64,000 nt of DNA from Adiantum capillus-veneris (lineage: Eukaryota > Streptophyta > Polypodiopsida > Polypodiales > Pteridaceae). The notes beneath the pieces are model-generated. The model was not told the origin of the DNA. It made no database searches and saw nothing but the letters and a program-made list of their open reading frames with translations. The stretch is from positions 1,154,997 through 1,218,996 of the forward strand of contig CM043964.1 in assembly GCA_014529385.2 (NCBI GenBank), read 5' to 3'. Both the position numbers and the translations under genes were made by a program. This document shows, in pieces, positions 39,851 through 51,763 of this stretch (position 1 is its first letter; each line of letters starts with the position of its first letter).

Positions 39851-41344
39851 ATGATTAGTAATGTACCTCGGTTAACGGTAATCGTTTCCCTCCAAATTTT
39901 TGCTGGTCTGATGATTCCAATCCTGCCTCGTAATGGAAACAGAGTCACTCGATGGTATACTCTGGGTATTTGCATATTGGAATTTTTACCAATTACTTAC
40001 ATATTTTATTGTCATTTTCGAATCGATTATCAGTCAATCCAGTTGTTGGAAACCTTTAACTGGATAAACAATATCCATCTTCACTGGTCATTAGGAATCG
40101 ACGGGCTTTCCCTCGGTCTTGTCATATTGACGGGTTTTGCAACTACTCTGGCAACCTTATCGGCTTGGCCTATCACTCGTAATACACGGCTATTTTACTT
40201 TTTAATGCTGATTATGTATGGCGGCCAAATTGGATTATTTGTTTTCCGAGACATTTTGCTTTTTTTCTTTATGTGGGAAATAGAACTCATTCCAGTCTAT
40301 TTACTACTATGTTTATGGGGCGGAAAAAGACGTTTATACTCAGCCACGAAATTTGTCCTATACACAGCTGGTGGCTCAATATTTTTATTGGTGGCGGCTT
40401 TGACTATGAGTTTTTATGGTAGCGAGGTTCCTTCTTTTAATATTCAGGATTTGATACATAAATCATATCCCCTTTCGTTAGAAGTACTAATCTACGTAGG
40501 TTTCTTGGTGGCTTATGCCGTGAAATTGCCTATCTTTCCCTTCCATACCTGGTTACCAGATACTCATGGGGAGGCACACTACAGCACATGTATGTTATTA
40601 GCCAGAGTGCTGTTAAAAATGGGTGGATACGGACTTATTTGAATTAATTTGGAATTATTAACTCATGCACATTTTTTACTTGGATCGTGGATGATGTTAT
40701 TTGGAGCGATTCAAATTATATACGCCTCCTTAATTTCAATGAGTCAGCGCAATTTTAAAAGAAGAATAGCTTATTCTTCCATTTCTCATATGGGTTTTGT
40801 AACCATCGAAATCGGTTCTTTTACAGAGACAGGTATTAATGGAGCTATATTACAAATGATTTCCCACGGTTTGATTGGAGCTGCCTTATTTTTCCTCGCA
40901 GGTACCTGTTACGACAGAACTCGAACTTATCTACTAGATCAATTGGGAGGGGCTGCTATTTCAATGCCTAAATTATTTACCATGTTTAGCACCCTTTCGT
41001 TGGCTTCTCTTGCATTACCGGGAATGAGTGGTTTCGTGTCGGAATTGCTAGTTTTTTTGGGAGTTGTTACTTCTAATCAATATTCTTTTGCCTTTAAGGC
41101 GGGAATTACGGTGCTAGAGGGAGTTGGTACGGTATTAACTCCCATCTAATTACTATCAATGTTATGCCAACTATTTTATGGTTACAGGTTTTTTGACAAA
41201 TCAAATCCTTACTCAATTGATCCTGGTCCAAGAGAATTATTTATTCTAATTTGTTTTCTCCTACCAATACTAGGTATCGGTTTATACCCAAATTTGATTT
41301 TATCTATTGGGAGTACTGAAATCCCTTCCCTCCCACTTACATGA
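39851..41344 (+). CDS. ndhD: ndhD, proton-pumping subunit of plastid NDH (plastid copy with two editable stops)
   Basis: One frame from ATG 39851 to TGA 41342-41344. [13 protein letters not shown] with the conserved Glu and [19 protein letters not shown] are present. TGA at 40640-40642 falls in MGGYGLI-stop-INLELL where the family has Arg, so UGA-to-CGA editing is expected. TAA at 41147-41149 (VLTPI-stop-LLSML) could be edited to CAA, although many relatives have Tyr there. In the nucleus, without such editing, it is non-functional. Confidence 0.93.
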
Positions 41345-41463
41345 CTCAACGTTCTGAGCTAAAAAATGAGTACCTAGAGAATTTAGTACAAACAAATAAG
41401 CTTATTTGTACACCACCTCTATGGCATAGAAGCATGGGATAAAGAAAAGAGTTTCTTGGAAGG

Positions 41464-42132
41464 CTAATATAATAGATTCATACTGTACACGAAATAGCTG
41501 CAATTTTGTGAGTTGGAGATGAGGAAGTAGGAATAGCTTTCTGCACCGGTTTGTTTCCACAGATTCTTACGAGGGTTCATAAAAAAAAAGAAAGATTGTT
41601 TTTCAAACTTGTGCTCCAAAGTTACACTACCTACCTTGCCGTAGAATAAACTTAATAAAGTTATTGCTAGCGAAGACCCACACAATGAGGTTATATAACT
41701 AATCAACATCGCACTTACATGCGTCATTAACCATTAAGACTGCGAAGCGGGTACTAACAACATGGGGGAACGCATTTGCTGGGGAAGACTTGAAGTTGCG
41801 AAGGCGTGAATCAACATAGCACCAGGTGCGAGTACTACATGCGATAAACCAATTTGGTCTCTAACTTCTAAAATTGAATATAATAAGGAGAAGCCCCACG
41901 ATAGAAACATTAGCGACTCGTACAGATTACCTAGCGGTAAGTGCCTGGTTTGGAGGTAGCGAGTAATCAGAAATCCTGTAGTACAGAAAAAAGCAATTGT
42001 CATGCTATTTTTGCTGAAATGATCAATTTTATCAACTTTGTAAAATAAATTGATGAGGTTCAACAAAGTTACGAAAAAAAACATCACAAACGAAATATTA
42101 ACAAATATGTACTCTATGCCTGTATATGTCGT
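41464..42132 (-). pseudogene. ccsA: ccsA, cytochrome c haem-attachment protein, missing its C-terminus
   Basis: Starts at ACG (42130-42132, read downwards) giving TYTGIEYIFVN, then NLYESLMFLSWGFSLLY and PMLLVPASQS. TAA at 41731-41733 sits where the family has Gln (SQW), a clear U-to-C site, followed by WLMTHVSAML. Similarity fades after YFVYSMNLLY at about 41466, and only some 120 bases remain before ndhD. The haem-binding WWD segment (WAN.AWG..W.WDPKE in relatives), normally in the last third of about 310 residues, is absent. A deletion of several hundred bases is inferred. Confidence 0.85.
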
Positions 42133-42283
42133 AATTGAGGGAGACCAATAATTTATTCTTTTAATTTATTACGAATTAATCACTTTAGAGTGGATTATCA
42201 CCAATAAAGTCGGTGACTTTATTTTCTAAGTAATCAAGGTAGTTTACAATTTGTTTTTTTTTTTTTAATTTCACTATTTCACG

Positions 42284-42363
42284 TGCCGCTACTCGGATTC
42301 GAACCGAGATGCTTTGGCACTGCTTCCTAAGAGCAGCGTGTCTACCTATTTCACCATAGCGGC
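42284..42363 (-). tRNA. trnL-UAG: tRNA-Leu(UAG)
   Basis: An 80-nt class II tRNA read on the minus strand: GCCGCTATGG acceptor side, anticodon TAG within GCTCTTAGGAAGC, long variable arm, and GGTTCGAATCC T arm. It sits between ccsA and trnP as in seed-free plants. It looks intact. Confidence 0.95.
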
Positions 42364-42581
42364 TTATCAAAATAGAAACAAATACCATTGTATATTGGTT
42401 CGGACGGATAAGTCAACTGTTACATAGTTTGATAAGATGTAACAGAAGTTTTGAAATGCATATAGGTTAAGAAATAAGAAGATTAATCACTTATTTAGTT
42501 AGTTCATTTATTAAAAATAAAAAACATCTTAATCTAAACCAGATGGGTAGATATAATCGTGTATATAGATAGATAGATATA

Positions 42582-42655
42582 CGGAATATGGCGCGGTTTG
42601 GTAGCGCGCCATCTTGGGGTGATGGAGGTCACAGGTTCAAATCCTGCTATTCCGA
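42582..42655 (+). tRNA. trnP-GGG: tRNA-Pro(GGG)
   Basis: 74 nt: CGGAATA acceptor strand paired with TATTCCG, D arm GCGCGGTTTGGTAGCGC, anticodon arm CCATC-TTGGGGT-GATGG with GGG anticodon, and T arm CAGGTTCAAATCCTG. Plastid trnP-GGG occurs in bryophytes, ferns and gymnosperms but is lost in flowering plants, supporting the fern assignment. Whether it functions in the plastid is debated for this gene. Confidence 0.92.
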
Positions 42656-43319
42656 ACGTAGACGAGCCCTTTCTATCTATAGAAATGTCGTAACATTGTG
42701 CATGTTATAACACTGCACAGAGACCCACACTACGGCTTAGTTTAAAGCGAGTGTTACGTGGCTTATGTGTTTGTACATAAATAGGTTAAATTAAACTAAC
42801 GAGGGAAAATCTTAAAAAAGGAAGGAGTTATAACCCCCCCCCCCTTCTTTTTTTTTCCCTTGATTTATTTCTTTCTATTTTCTAAATTTGTGGTATGGAA
42901 GTCTAAGAAATTCCCTGTATCTTGCGCTCTCACAATATGCTTTAAGATCGGTCAAATTCTTACATTGACGTGAAATAACATTTAAATACTTATTTGGGAT
43001 ATATCTTTGTTCTAATAGGGAGGTCATTTCATCCTTAAACTCAATATTTCCAAAAATAGATTAACATACACCAATTGCTTGAAGTTGATTGATAAAGGCG
43101 ATTACGTCACTGATTATCCATACTATAACTGTTATACAAAATATTTTCAAATTTCACCCAATTTTTCTATATTTCTGGGGGGAATAAAAATTGCAGATTA
43201 TTAATATGTCAAATTTTGTCAGTTCCTGTCAAGGAATTATGCTAATTTTGTGGTTTTTTAACTGTTTGTTCACTCTTCTACATATCTGTCAAACAACTAC
43301 CCGGGAATATAGAATAGTA
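42656..43319. other. trnP-rpl32 spacer, no gene seen
   Basis: AT-rich spacer with an 11-base C run near 42834. No RNA gene or convincing frame. Confidence 0.6.
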
Positions 43320-43496
43320 CTAATTTTTCTGGAAAGGTTTTTTTTCAGTTCCATAATAAAAACTTTTTGAACGTCCGCTTAAAACAGATTGAGCCAAAGA
43401 AAAAGATTTCAACGACTTTTCCACTGATTTAATTTTCCAGCTATGATTACGAATTTTCTTCATTGATGCAGAAGTACGTTTCTTCGGAACGGCCAT
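43320..43496 (-). CDS. rpl32: rpl32, plastid 50S ribosomal protein L32 (plastid copy)
   Basis: 58 residues from ATG (43494-43496): MAVPKKRTSASMKKIRNHSW, then SLAQSVLSGRSKSFYYG, ending TAG at 43320. The MAVPKKRTS start is the L32 signature. Intact. Too short for many ORF filters. Confidence 0.93.
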   Translation of the reverse strand: MAVPKKRTSASMKKIRNHSWKIKSVEKSLKSFSLAQSVLSGRSKSFYYGTEKKPFQKN

Positions 43497-43685
43497 ATTC
43501 TATTGAGTATTCTTGTAGCTTTTTCTCTTTGCAATTACCAGTTATGTTGATATGTATCAGTAGAATGAATATAATGGATAGAAAAGTGGACAAATAACAA
43601 AGAGGGACAGATATCAAATTAAAAAAAACTTTGCATCGATGCATCAATCTTTCGAGTATCTTAGTAATTTGACTTACCTATGCAA

Positions 43686-44060
43686 TTATTTGTTAGTTGC
43701 ATTACTACAATTAAAATGGATGGAATCAATTGCAAATCTAATTATACTTCCTCTGCATCCTCGACTCCCTCACGTTTTTCTTTTGGAAAAAATCTTTTTT
43801 ATTACCAATTTATCTTCGAAACAGTTATGTAAGATCCGTCCCTTGACGACTGCATTCGCTAGCCACGGAGAACCAATATCTATTTTAGATCCGTCACGAA
43901 TAAGCAAGACTCGACCCATGGATACTTTTGTGTCAGATCCCCGTGTATTTAAATTTGAGGGAAAATGACGAACATCGTGGAATCTTCCCGGTTGTACTCG
44001 TAGTTGTTTTCCTCCAATATCAATAATTGCGTATCCACCAATTCTGACTCTCCCTTCCAT
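43686..44060 (-). CDS. rpl21: rpl21, plastid 50S ribosomal protein L21 (plastid copy with one editable stop)
   Basis: From ATG at 44058-44060 (MEGRVRIGGYAIIDIGGKQL) through PGRFHD and NAVVKGRILHNCFEDK. A TGA at 43770-43772 follows KRKT, where the family has Arg; reading on gives IIRFAIDSIHFN, which matches the L21 C-terminus, then TAA at 43686. So the stop is a U-to-C site rather than the end. Total 124 residues. Plastid rpl21 is absent from flowering plants, where the gene is nuclear. Confidence 0.88.
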
Positions 44061-44343
44061 TTTTCCATATTTCCTCCCCCCGAGAAAGAAAAAAATTCGT
44101 TCACAAAGCGAGTTGATTCGTTTCCAAATTTTACAACTCGAATAAGTATCTCGGTCACGTGCAAATACTGTCAAGTTTTTTGATTGTTGCTTCTTTCATG
44201 AAATCAAAATTATTGAGTCTCTTTTTCTTTTTTACTCAAAAATCAATTATTTTGTCTGCATACATTCCATCTAGTAATGCTCTTACACTTCCCCCCCCCC
44301 CCCCCCGTCGGGAAGTAGCAACAAATTAAATTTGGAGTTGACT

Positions 44344-46539
44344 ACGTCTGTGAAACTTTCAAACGAATACGCTTGGATTATTCCTTCGTGTCCATTAATA
44401 GCTTCTTGTTGCACTGGATCGTTATCATTCTTTTTTCCAAGAGTTGCAAGGGGTTTCCATCGCCTGTGCGCATTGCTCAACGTTTTTTCATTAGCTACTT
44501 CTACGTTTGTGTCACTTGCCATATTTCAGGAACAATTTGTGAAAAACCCGATTCAGCAATATTTATGGATTTGGATACCGAGAAGTACTTTTTGCGTAGA
44601 AATAGGCTTTTTAGTCGATTCACTTACTTTAGTAATGTCACTACTGGTTACCACTGTAGGCGTGTTAGTTATGATTTATAGCGATAGTTATATGTGTTAT
44701 GACCGGGGATATACCAGGTTTTATGCTTATTTGAGTTTGTTTACCGCGTCAATGTTAGGGTCAGTTCTCAGCCCCAACTTAATACAGCTTTACGTGTTTT
44801 GGGAGTTAGTTGGAATGTGTTCCTATCTATTAGTAGGTTTTTGGTTTGCTAGGTCAAGTGCCGCAAATGCTTGTCAAAAAGCTTTTGTTACCAACCGCAT
44901 AGGAGATTTTGGATTACTTTTAGGTATTCTAGGTATTTACTGGACAACTGGTAGTTTCGAGATTTCCGAATTGTGTGATTGATTTGCCAAATTAAAGGAA
45001 ATTGGATTTTCCAATCCAATCTTGACAAATATCATTGCTTCTTTACTCCTTGCAGGTCCAGTTGCTAAATCTGCTCAATTTCCGCTTCACGTATGGCTGC
45101 CAGATGCAATGGAGGGACCCACGCCCATATCGGCCCTTATTCACGCAGCTACTATGGTAGCTGCCGGGATTTTTTTCATTGCCCGAATTTATGGTCTAAT
45201 TTCTACGCTTCCCTTAGTGATGCAAGCCAGCTCTTGGCTTGGTGGAGCAACGGCTTTGCTGGGTGCCACATTAGCTCTTGCACAAAGAGATCTAAAAAAG
45301 GGTCTTGCTTATTCCACCATGTCTCAGTTGGGATATATGGTTTCAGCCCTAGGCATCGGCGCTTACCAATCTGCTCTCTTCCATCTCGTGACGCATGCCT
45401 ATTCAAAAGCTTTATTATTTCTCGGAGCCGGTTCAATAATTCACTCAATTGAAAAAGTTGTTGGATATTCACCTAACAGGAGTCAAAACATGTTTTTCAT
45501 GGGTGGCTTACGTAAGTACATGCCAATTACTGGAACTACTTTTCTTCCGGGTACCCTTTCTCTATCTTGAATACCGCCCTTAGCCTGTTTTTGGTCCAAA
45601 GATGAGATTATTCACGAAAGTTGGTTAAGTTCTCTTCCACTTGGAATTCTAGCTTCTGGCACAGCAGGTCTTACGGTGTTTTATATGTTTCGTATCTATC
45701 TCCTTACTTTCGAGGGGGATTTTTGCACTATTAAAACGGATTGGGTTGACTTTAACCATTTTGCGCCATTGTCCATAAGTATGTGGGGTGAAACTGAAGG
45801 AAATCTTTCACTAAATCAAATTAATCAAAATGTTGCATCGGTACGATTGGGAATAACAAAAAACAAAGGGTTTTCGTCATCATATCTAGCAAACCCAAAT
45901 GGAATTACTAACGTCCATTACGATCAGAGCTTGCCGAAGCCTAAAGAATCATCTTCTGCCATGACATTTTCTCTAGTGATGCTTGCAATACCCACTACAT
46001 TAGTAGGACTACTGGGAATTAATCTCATAGGAGAAACTGCCGATTTTGAATTATCCCCGGAGTGGTTAATTAATCCAGTTCACTTTTTCGAACTTAGTAA
46101 ATCTTTCAATATTTATATAAAAATATTGCTAAACTCGCGTAGCTCACTTATTTTATCTTTTTTTGGAATATTTTTTTCCTTCATTATTTACAAAAAAAGT
46201 TATAAATATTTTTATATTACTAAAAAATTAGTTGGATTTACCAAATTAGTTAGTAAATTTGGGTTGCTTGTTCAATCTTGGTCACTAAATCGGGGTTATA
46301 TTGATTACTATTATGATATATGCTTTGTGCGTAATCTAAGATCTTTAAGTAAGTCACTTTCAGATTTTGATCGTTACGGAATCGACGGTTTTGTCAACGT
46401 AATCGGAGCCTTAAATTTTTTTGGAGGAGAGTTTATACGTTACGGAGAAAATGGTAGGATATCTTATTACTTATTCATAATTATTTTTGGAGCTATTTTA
46501 TCATCAGTACTAATCTTCATCTTTTTTCCTTTTCCATAA
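44344..46539 (+). CDS. ndhF: ndhF, proton-pumping subunit of plastid NDH (plastid copy with two stops)
   Basis: One frame to TAA 46537-46539. The start is uncertain: no ATG is in place, and an in-frame ACG at 44344 is a candidate. [40 protein letters not shown] and [12 protein letters not shown] are clear. TGA at 44980 (LCD-stop-FAKL) and TGA at 45568 (SLS[17 protein letters not shown]) fit UGA-to-CGA editing, the second less surely because relatives have Gly nearby. The last 12 bases lie in the inverted repeat, opposite the start of chlL. Confidence 0.92.
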
Positions 46540-46866
46540 ACTGCTACTTTCGTTTCACGAAACTCCAATTCGCGTTCATTTCTCCCGACTATTTTTCATC
46601 TTCCCCATATTTCTAATTCTATTTTGCTTCCTCTATTCCCCCTAATTCTAGTCCTCAAAATAACGTGGAGGAAGAATCCCGCAACTATTCTACTACGCCT
46701 CCCGGAAGGGGGGAATAGAAACCACTCATTGGTGATTGATCAATACGAATCTTGGGAGGGGCTTGCCAAGTTGATCTTGACCTGGTCTCGGCCGGTTGAC
46801 CCCCCCCCCCCCCACCCTCCCACGCCCATGATTTGGGGGCCCCTCCATTCGAATGGGATTGCTATC
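46528..46866. repeat. Right arm of the plastid inverted repeat, inner part
   Basis: Inverse of about 25393-25731. It is interrupted at 46866 by the LTR element and resumes at 52015 with the same five bases CTATC. Confidence 0.9.
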
Positions 46867-47163
46867 TGTTAACCCTCACGGCACACGGACACCTGATCAC
46901 CTACGACGGACATGTATTATGTATTTGGTAGAGTCAGGTACCGGGCTTGTCGGACCAATAGGGAAAGGTAGAGTGATCGCCGATGAGAGGCGCACTTTAA
47001 CTTGGACATTCAAGGGATTAGTTGGTTAAGCATGGGCGCCCAAGTGTGAATGGGGTGAGCTCCTATAAAAGCCAACTAAACCTAATTTTTACTCATTCTC
47101 TCATTTGTGCAATTGAAGAGTGCTCTTGCTCCATCTCCATCTTCTTCTTCTTCTTCACCTCCT

Positions 47164-47195
<32 letters not shown>

Positions 47196-47446
47196 GGAGA
47201 GTGTGTGTGCGATCGAGCATTACGAAGGCACGACGGCGGCGAAGCGGTTGAGCGCGGCACGACTGCAGCTTCTTCTTCATCGCGGCGAGGAATCCACCAC
47301 GAAGGCGAGCGTAGAGCGGTGAGTGACACACCCTTTGTTTTCTTGAGCTTGCTAGTTTAGGCTTGTTGTGTGCTTGGAGCCGTTTGTGGCTCGCATACGG
47401 TGTATTGGCAAGTCCCTTGCTTCGACAGTGCGGCAAGGAGCGCACA
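46867..47446 (+). repeat. 5' LTR of the young element
   Basis: 580 bp, TGTTAACCC...GCGCACA. TATAAAA at 47064-47070 is a likely promoter box, and a GT/GA microsatellite lies at about 47164-47200. Confidence 0.93.
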
Positions 47447-47450
47447 TTTT

Positions 47451-47468
47451 TGGCGCCGCTGCCGGGGA
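47451..47468 (+). promoter_or_regulatory. Primer-binding site, tRNA-Asp type
   Basis: TGGCGCCGCTGCCGGGGA, four bases inside the LTR end. It matches the complement of the plant tRNA-Asp 3' end except for one base. Confidence 0.85.
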
Positions 47469-47559
47469 TATGCCCTACACTAAGCTCGGTTAGCACTTTA
47501 CGCTTCCTTGTGGTGCAATTTGTATCATAGGAAAGGCAGGGAAGGGGTGTGTGGAGATT

Positions 47560-47770
47560 TCTGTTTTTTGCGTTTTCTACATTTGCTGTCAAGTTTCAAT
47601 TTCTGCTATTGTCTGCGTTTTTCAATTTCTGCAATTTCAAGTTCGGCGTTTTCAATTTCTGTCAAGTTCTGCATTTTCTGCGTTTTTCTGCATTTTCTGC
47701 ATTTTTTTTGCGGGTTTTCTGCATTTTCTGCAATTTCTGTCAGTTTTCTGCAATTTCTGCTATTTCGGAA
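47560..47770 (+). repeat. Degenerate TTTCTGCAATTTCTG tandem repeat
   Basis: About fifteen imperfect units of TTCTGCATTT or TTCTGCAATT between the primer site and the ORF. Open frames across it (Phe/Cys-rich) are repeat artefacts. It may act as a structured or packaging leader, which is speculation. Confidence 0.75.
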
Positions 47771-47874
47771 ATAAAAAACGCGAGTGAGTGGGCGGCGAAA
47801 TTTTTCGAAAATAAAAAACGTGTCTCTTAAAACGTACGGGTTGGTTTGTATAAAAGGTAGATCGGGATCATTTT

Positions 47875-47911
47875 CCCAAGCCCAAGCCCAAGCCCAAGCC
47901 CAAGCCCAGGC
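47875..47911 (+). repeat. (CCCAAG)n hexamer repeat
   Basis: Six CCCAAG/CCCAGG units in tandem within the leader of the young element. Confidence 0.9.
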
Positions 47912-48294
47912 CTCAGTCCTCAGTCTTATGATATATACTAGACTCACTCTTATATATATACCCTACTCCCTCAAGAGAGAATGAGAGCATGTGGGACAAG
48001 TCCTCCACTCTCCTCCTTTCTCTTCCCACTTGCACCCTTAGACTTTCTAGTTTGGGCCTAGTTTCCTACTGGAAATTGACAGTTTTAGGGATTCCGAGGG
48101 CATAGAGTGACCAAACGGAGGGCTGTAAAGCACGGCACGACCCTCTGACCGATACGCTCGTTTTGAGCTATCACACGGCCCATTCCACGACACGCTCAAA
48201 AAAATCTAGCAAAAAAACAAACAAAAAACACGCTAAAAACTAGTCACAAGGCCTCCTAGAACACCTTTTTGACACCTTAGGGTATCAAAAGCAC

Positions 48295-49818
48295 ATGCAC
48301 TTACGCTCTGGGCGAGTGCTAGAACACGAGCATATTGAGGGTGCCTCTGTTCATACGGATACCCATTACCCATCCACGATAAGCTCTAGACCCTCAGCGA
48401 GGACACAAGGTAGCACCACCCAAGACCCTAAACTAGCCGCTAGTGATTCCTCCTCCGACTCAGAAATCATGGAAGCATACCCTACCCAAAACACTGTGAG
48501 AGAAGGCCATGCACCTCCCGAAGCTCCACAGCCTAGTACTAGTATGTTTAGCCGTTTCATGGAAACATTAGGTAGAGCTACTCGCTCGGAACCTGATGCA
48601 AATGGAGCACACGAAGAGGATGGGTTGGACTCTGACACACCTCTACGATACCCCATTGAGTTAAATAGTGCCTATGGAAAAGTGCTATATAACGCCTTAT
48701 TGGACACGGGTGCTAAATACAATCTGCTATCCTATGGGGTGTGGTGTCAGTTAGGGAAGCCACCTCTATCTGAGAGTATTATCCAAGTCAAGGGTGTCAA
48801 CAAGAAAAAAACTGCGGTTTTTGGAATCTGGCACACTTCTGTCAGTTATGACAATGGGTTGGTAGCTCAAGACTTTTTGGTCATGCCTACTGGAACTATG
48901 GAGGGTAATATAAACCTAGGCCGCACGTGGATGATAGCCACCAAATGCACTATTGATTGCGGGACTGGGGGTGTTACAACGCAAAAACCAACTCTTAGCC
49001 CTACCACTCAAACCATAGTCCCTGAGATATTGCCCAAGGAAATAAAACCCAAGACATTGCATGTCCAGGAGGTTGAACCATACGTCCCCATAGCCCAACT
49101 CTCTAGAGCTTCAACTGATGTAGTTGAAAGAAAGCTTGAGACACACAAGAACCATCCTAATATAACAGAGAAAACATACAAGTGGGTCCCTAAAGCTTCC
49201 TTAGCGACCATAGCTAGTGCTAAAAAACAGAAGCCTTGTAAGAAACGTACCAATCACTCCAAGAAATGTAAAGAAACGCTGCGTTGGATTCCTAAACGAC
49301 TATTGGAAGCCCAAGGATACTATCAAGGAAATGATCAAATCTGGGTGCCCAAACGTAAAGTGTACTCTTACCTGTCACCTGGCCCATGTAAACCCAATCC
49401 TGTGGCTCCAAAACAAATTGAAAATCGCGGAAAGGAAAAAATCATGGAATGTTACACACCCGTTCTAGAGCTAGTTTGGGTACCAAAGAAAGAACGATTT
49501 GTTCCACCTAGCTCAGGAAGGGGGGAGTCCCATGAAGATTCTAGCTCCTCATGTAATACATCCATAGAGGTAAAAGCTTCTACACAGCCTCCATCTATAG
49601 TAGTGGACCTCCATGAAGCTACAAAAGAATCCACACCTCCCAGTGTTCAAGAATCACCTGATGAACCACTTCAAGTTCGATCCTGGGAGAGTACCTTACC
49701 ACCCTTGCAACTTGACGAGGCACCTAGGGTAATAGAAAACTACTGGCAAAAATCCTCACCTATTACCAACTGGAACAATTGGTTTCAAAGGGTGACAAGC
49801 TCATTTCAAACGGTATGA
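48295..49818 (+). CDS. 507-aa retropepsin-like protein of a non-autonomous LTR element
   Basis: ATG 48295 to TGA, intact. Residues 1-115 are Ser/Thr/Glu-rich and disordered-looking. A retropepsin-like domain spans about 118-225, with DTGA at 137-140 as the candidate catalytic motif and a LGRTWMI strand at 208-214. After it come four spaced W-(V/I)-P-K motifs at residues 297, 331, 350 and 395 in Lys-rich context, then an acidic Ser/Pro tail. No gag zinc knuckle, reverse transcriptase or integrase. The intact frame with identical LTRs suggests that the ORF matters for the element or that the copy is simply new. The role of the WVPK repeats is unknown to me. Confidence 0.75.
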   Translation: MHLRSGRVLEHEHIEGASVHTDTHYPSTISSRPSARTQGSTTQDPKLAASDSSSDSEIMEAYPTQNTVREGHAPPEAPQPSTSMFSRFMETLGRATRSEPDANGAHEEDGLDSDTPLRYPIELNSAYGKVLYNALLDTGAKYNLLSYGVWCQLGKPPLSESIIQVKGVNKKKTAVFGIWHTSVSYDNGLVAQDFLVMPTGTMEGNINLGRTWMIATKCTIDCGTGGVTTQKPTLSPTTQTIVPEILPKEIKPKTLHVQEVEPYVPIAQLSRASTDVVERKLETHKNHPNITEKTYKWVPKASLATIASAKKQKPCKKRTNHSKKCKETLRWIPKRLLEAQGYYQGNDQIWVPKRKVYSYLSPGPCKPNPVAPKQIENRGKEKIMECYTPVLELVWVPKKERFVPPSSGRGESHEDSSSSCNTSIEVKASTQPPSIVVDLHEATKESTPPSVQESPDEPLQVRSWESTLPPLQLDEAPRVIENYWQKSSPITNWNNWFQRVTSSFQTV

Positions 49819-51420
49819 TCTACCCAAGGAAGGGGGGAGTGTTTGCTGACAGTCATTATTCACTTGTTTCCCTCTCAACCTTTTTCCCTGACCTCTCAAT
49901 TCCAATCTTAGGGAATGTACATATAAAGCTTTATACTCACAAAAAAAAAAAAAAAAAGAGCAAGAGCAATTAGCAAACGAGTATGCACATTAAAAGTCAA
50001 AACATTGACTCAGACCTACACATGTCACATCTGGTACAGTGAAACAGAAACCTATGCCATAAAACACCTTTGATCCTCATCACTTGAGTGATGGAGGGTA
50101 GGTAAGATTAGTACGATAGAGTGTTTCTGTTTTAGAGTTGAGTGATTAGCAAAGTTTTCTTTTCCCACTGATGTGCCTCCTGGAGGTATTCCTTTTGTTT
50201 CCTAGTGTGTACAGGAGCGTGTTGCTATTGATAGGATTTGGACCTTCATGGAACCTTCAAATCAAGCACGACCATCGACACAAACAGGTGTTTCTTGTCC
50301 ATTAGCATTGCCCTTATCTTTTGTGCATCCATGTTTGTCTGCTTTGATTGTGATTGGTAGCATACTATTCAGCGCATTGGCTTAGTATCCAACATTTAAT
50401 TCAATGCAATCTTTTGTCATAATCACTTGTTTAGGTGTAAAAATCAAGCAGTCCGACTAAGCTAGTTTGACCAAGCTAGGTATTAGGAATCTTCTCTTAA
50501 TACCATGGGGAATGCCTTCCTAATAAACAATGGTTACTTAGGTTCTTAATCCGATTTAGGTAGCATTGTATGAAATGTACTAGGGCTTTCTAGTGGGCTT
50601 AACCCTATTGACCTTTAGCGTAAGTATTATAAAGGGAGTTTACTAATGTGATGAGCCTGGGGAATGTAACAGTGTTATATGACCTCCCAAAGTTACAAAA
50701 TTAAAATGATGAAAATGAACAAACAAAAAATCAAAGTGCCACAATGTAAAATTTTAAGCTGGAAGAGAAATCTCAGCTTGATTTGGTACTTCACTCACAT
50801 GTATTGCCTATGGTACTAGAGCCCTAGAGGTTCCCAGTGTGGGCGCTTTTCCTTGAAAAGCAAAAAACCCAAGGCATACAAAATAAGCACACACATCATA
50901 ATTGAATCATTGTGAAAAGACTTTGGGGGGTCAAAGAAAAAGTAATCAGTCAGGTGATGATTTCATGAGAAATTCCTTTTATGGTAGCTTAACTACAAGG
51001 TTTTCTAGATATAGCCTCTAGTCAGCCCTTGAACATGAATACTTGGCTCTCGCGATTAAACAACTTAATTGACCACTGAAAATTAAGAAGCTTACCCATG
51101 GTATTAATATTCGATCTCTAGTGCTTTTCGACCGTCAAATTAGCGACCCCAGACTTGTTTAATTTTTTGCCTTTACATCAGTTTATGCCTTTGATTACAT
51201 TGCAATTTAATGTTCATTGCTAACAAATTGTTTGAAATTCTTTTACCAATCAATGTGTCTACCTAAAACTGCATATGCTTTTTAAGAGAATGCCATTACT
51301 GTGCCAATGTTGTTTGATTTTGCAGTGACTGAAGAAGGCTAAGGACATTCATCTCAAATGCTCTTCCACCTCGACGAACCAGCTTCAACTCAATAGCTTC
51401 CGAGGACGGAATCTACATCA
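49819..51420 (+). other. Non-coding 3' half of the young element
   Basis: About 1.6 kb between the ORF and the polypurine tract without a convincing frame. A second purine tract (AAGGAAGGGGGGAGTG) sits at about 49827-49842, resembling the real tract at 51420-51430. Confidence 0.6.
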
Positions 51421-51432
51421 GGAAGGGGGGCA
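51420..51432 (+). promoter_or_regulatory. Polypurine tract of the young element
   Basis: AGGAAGGGGGGCA directly precedes the TGTTAACCC start of the 3' LTR. Confidence 0.8.
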
Positions 51433-51729
51433 TGTTAACCCTCACGGCACACGGACACCTGATCACCTACGACGGACATGTATTATGTATTTGGTAGAGT
51501 CAGGTACCGGGCTTGTCGGACCAATAGGGAAAGGTAGAGTGATCGCCGATGAGAGGCGCACTTTAACTTGGACATTCAAGGGATTAGTTGGTTAAGCATG
51601 GGCGCCCAAGTGTGAATGGGGTGAGCTCCTATAAAAGCCAACTAAACCTAATTTTTACTCATTCTCTCATTTGTGCAATTGAAGAGTGCTCTTGCTCCAT
51701 CTCCATCTTCTTCTTCTTCTTCACCTCCT

Positions 51730-51763
<34 letters not shown>

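Noticed and set aside
47093-47592. ORFs within the 580-bp LTR, repeated at 51588-52013
   Set aside because: They cross the GT/GA microsatellite and shift frame between two otherwise identical LTRs, so they are not maintained proteins.
47508-47947. Phe/Cys-rich or Asn/Lys-rich frames in the leader of the young element
   Set aside because: They are translations of TTTCTGCA and CCCAAG tandem repeats in several frames.
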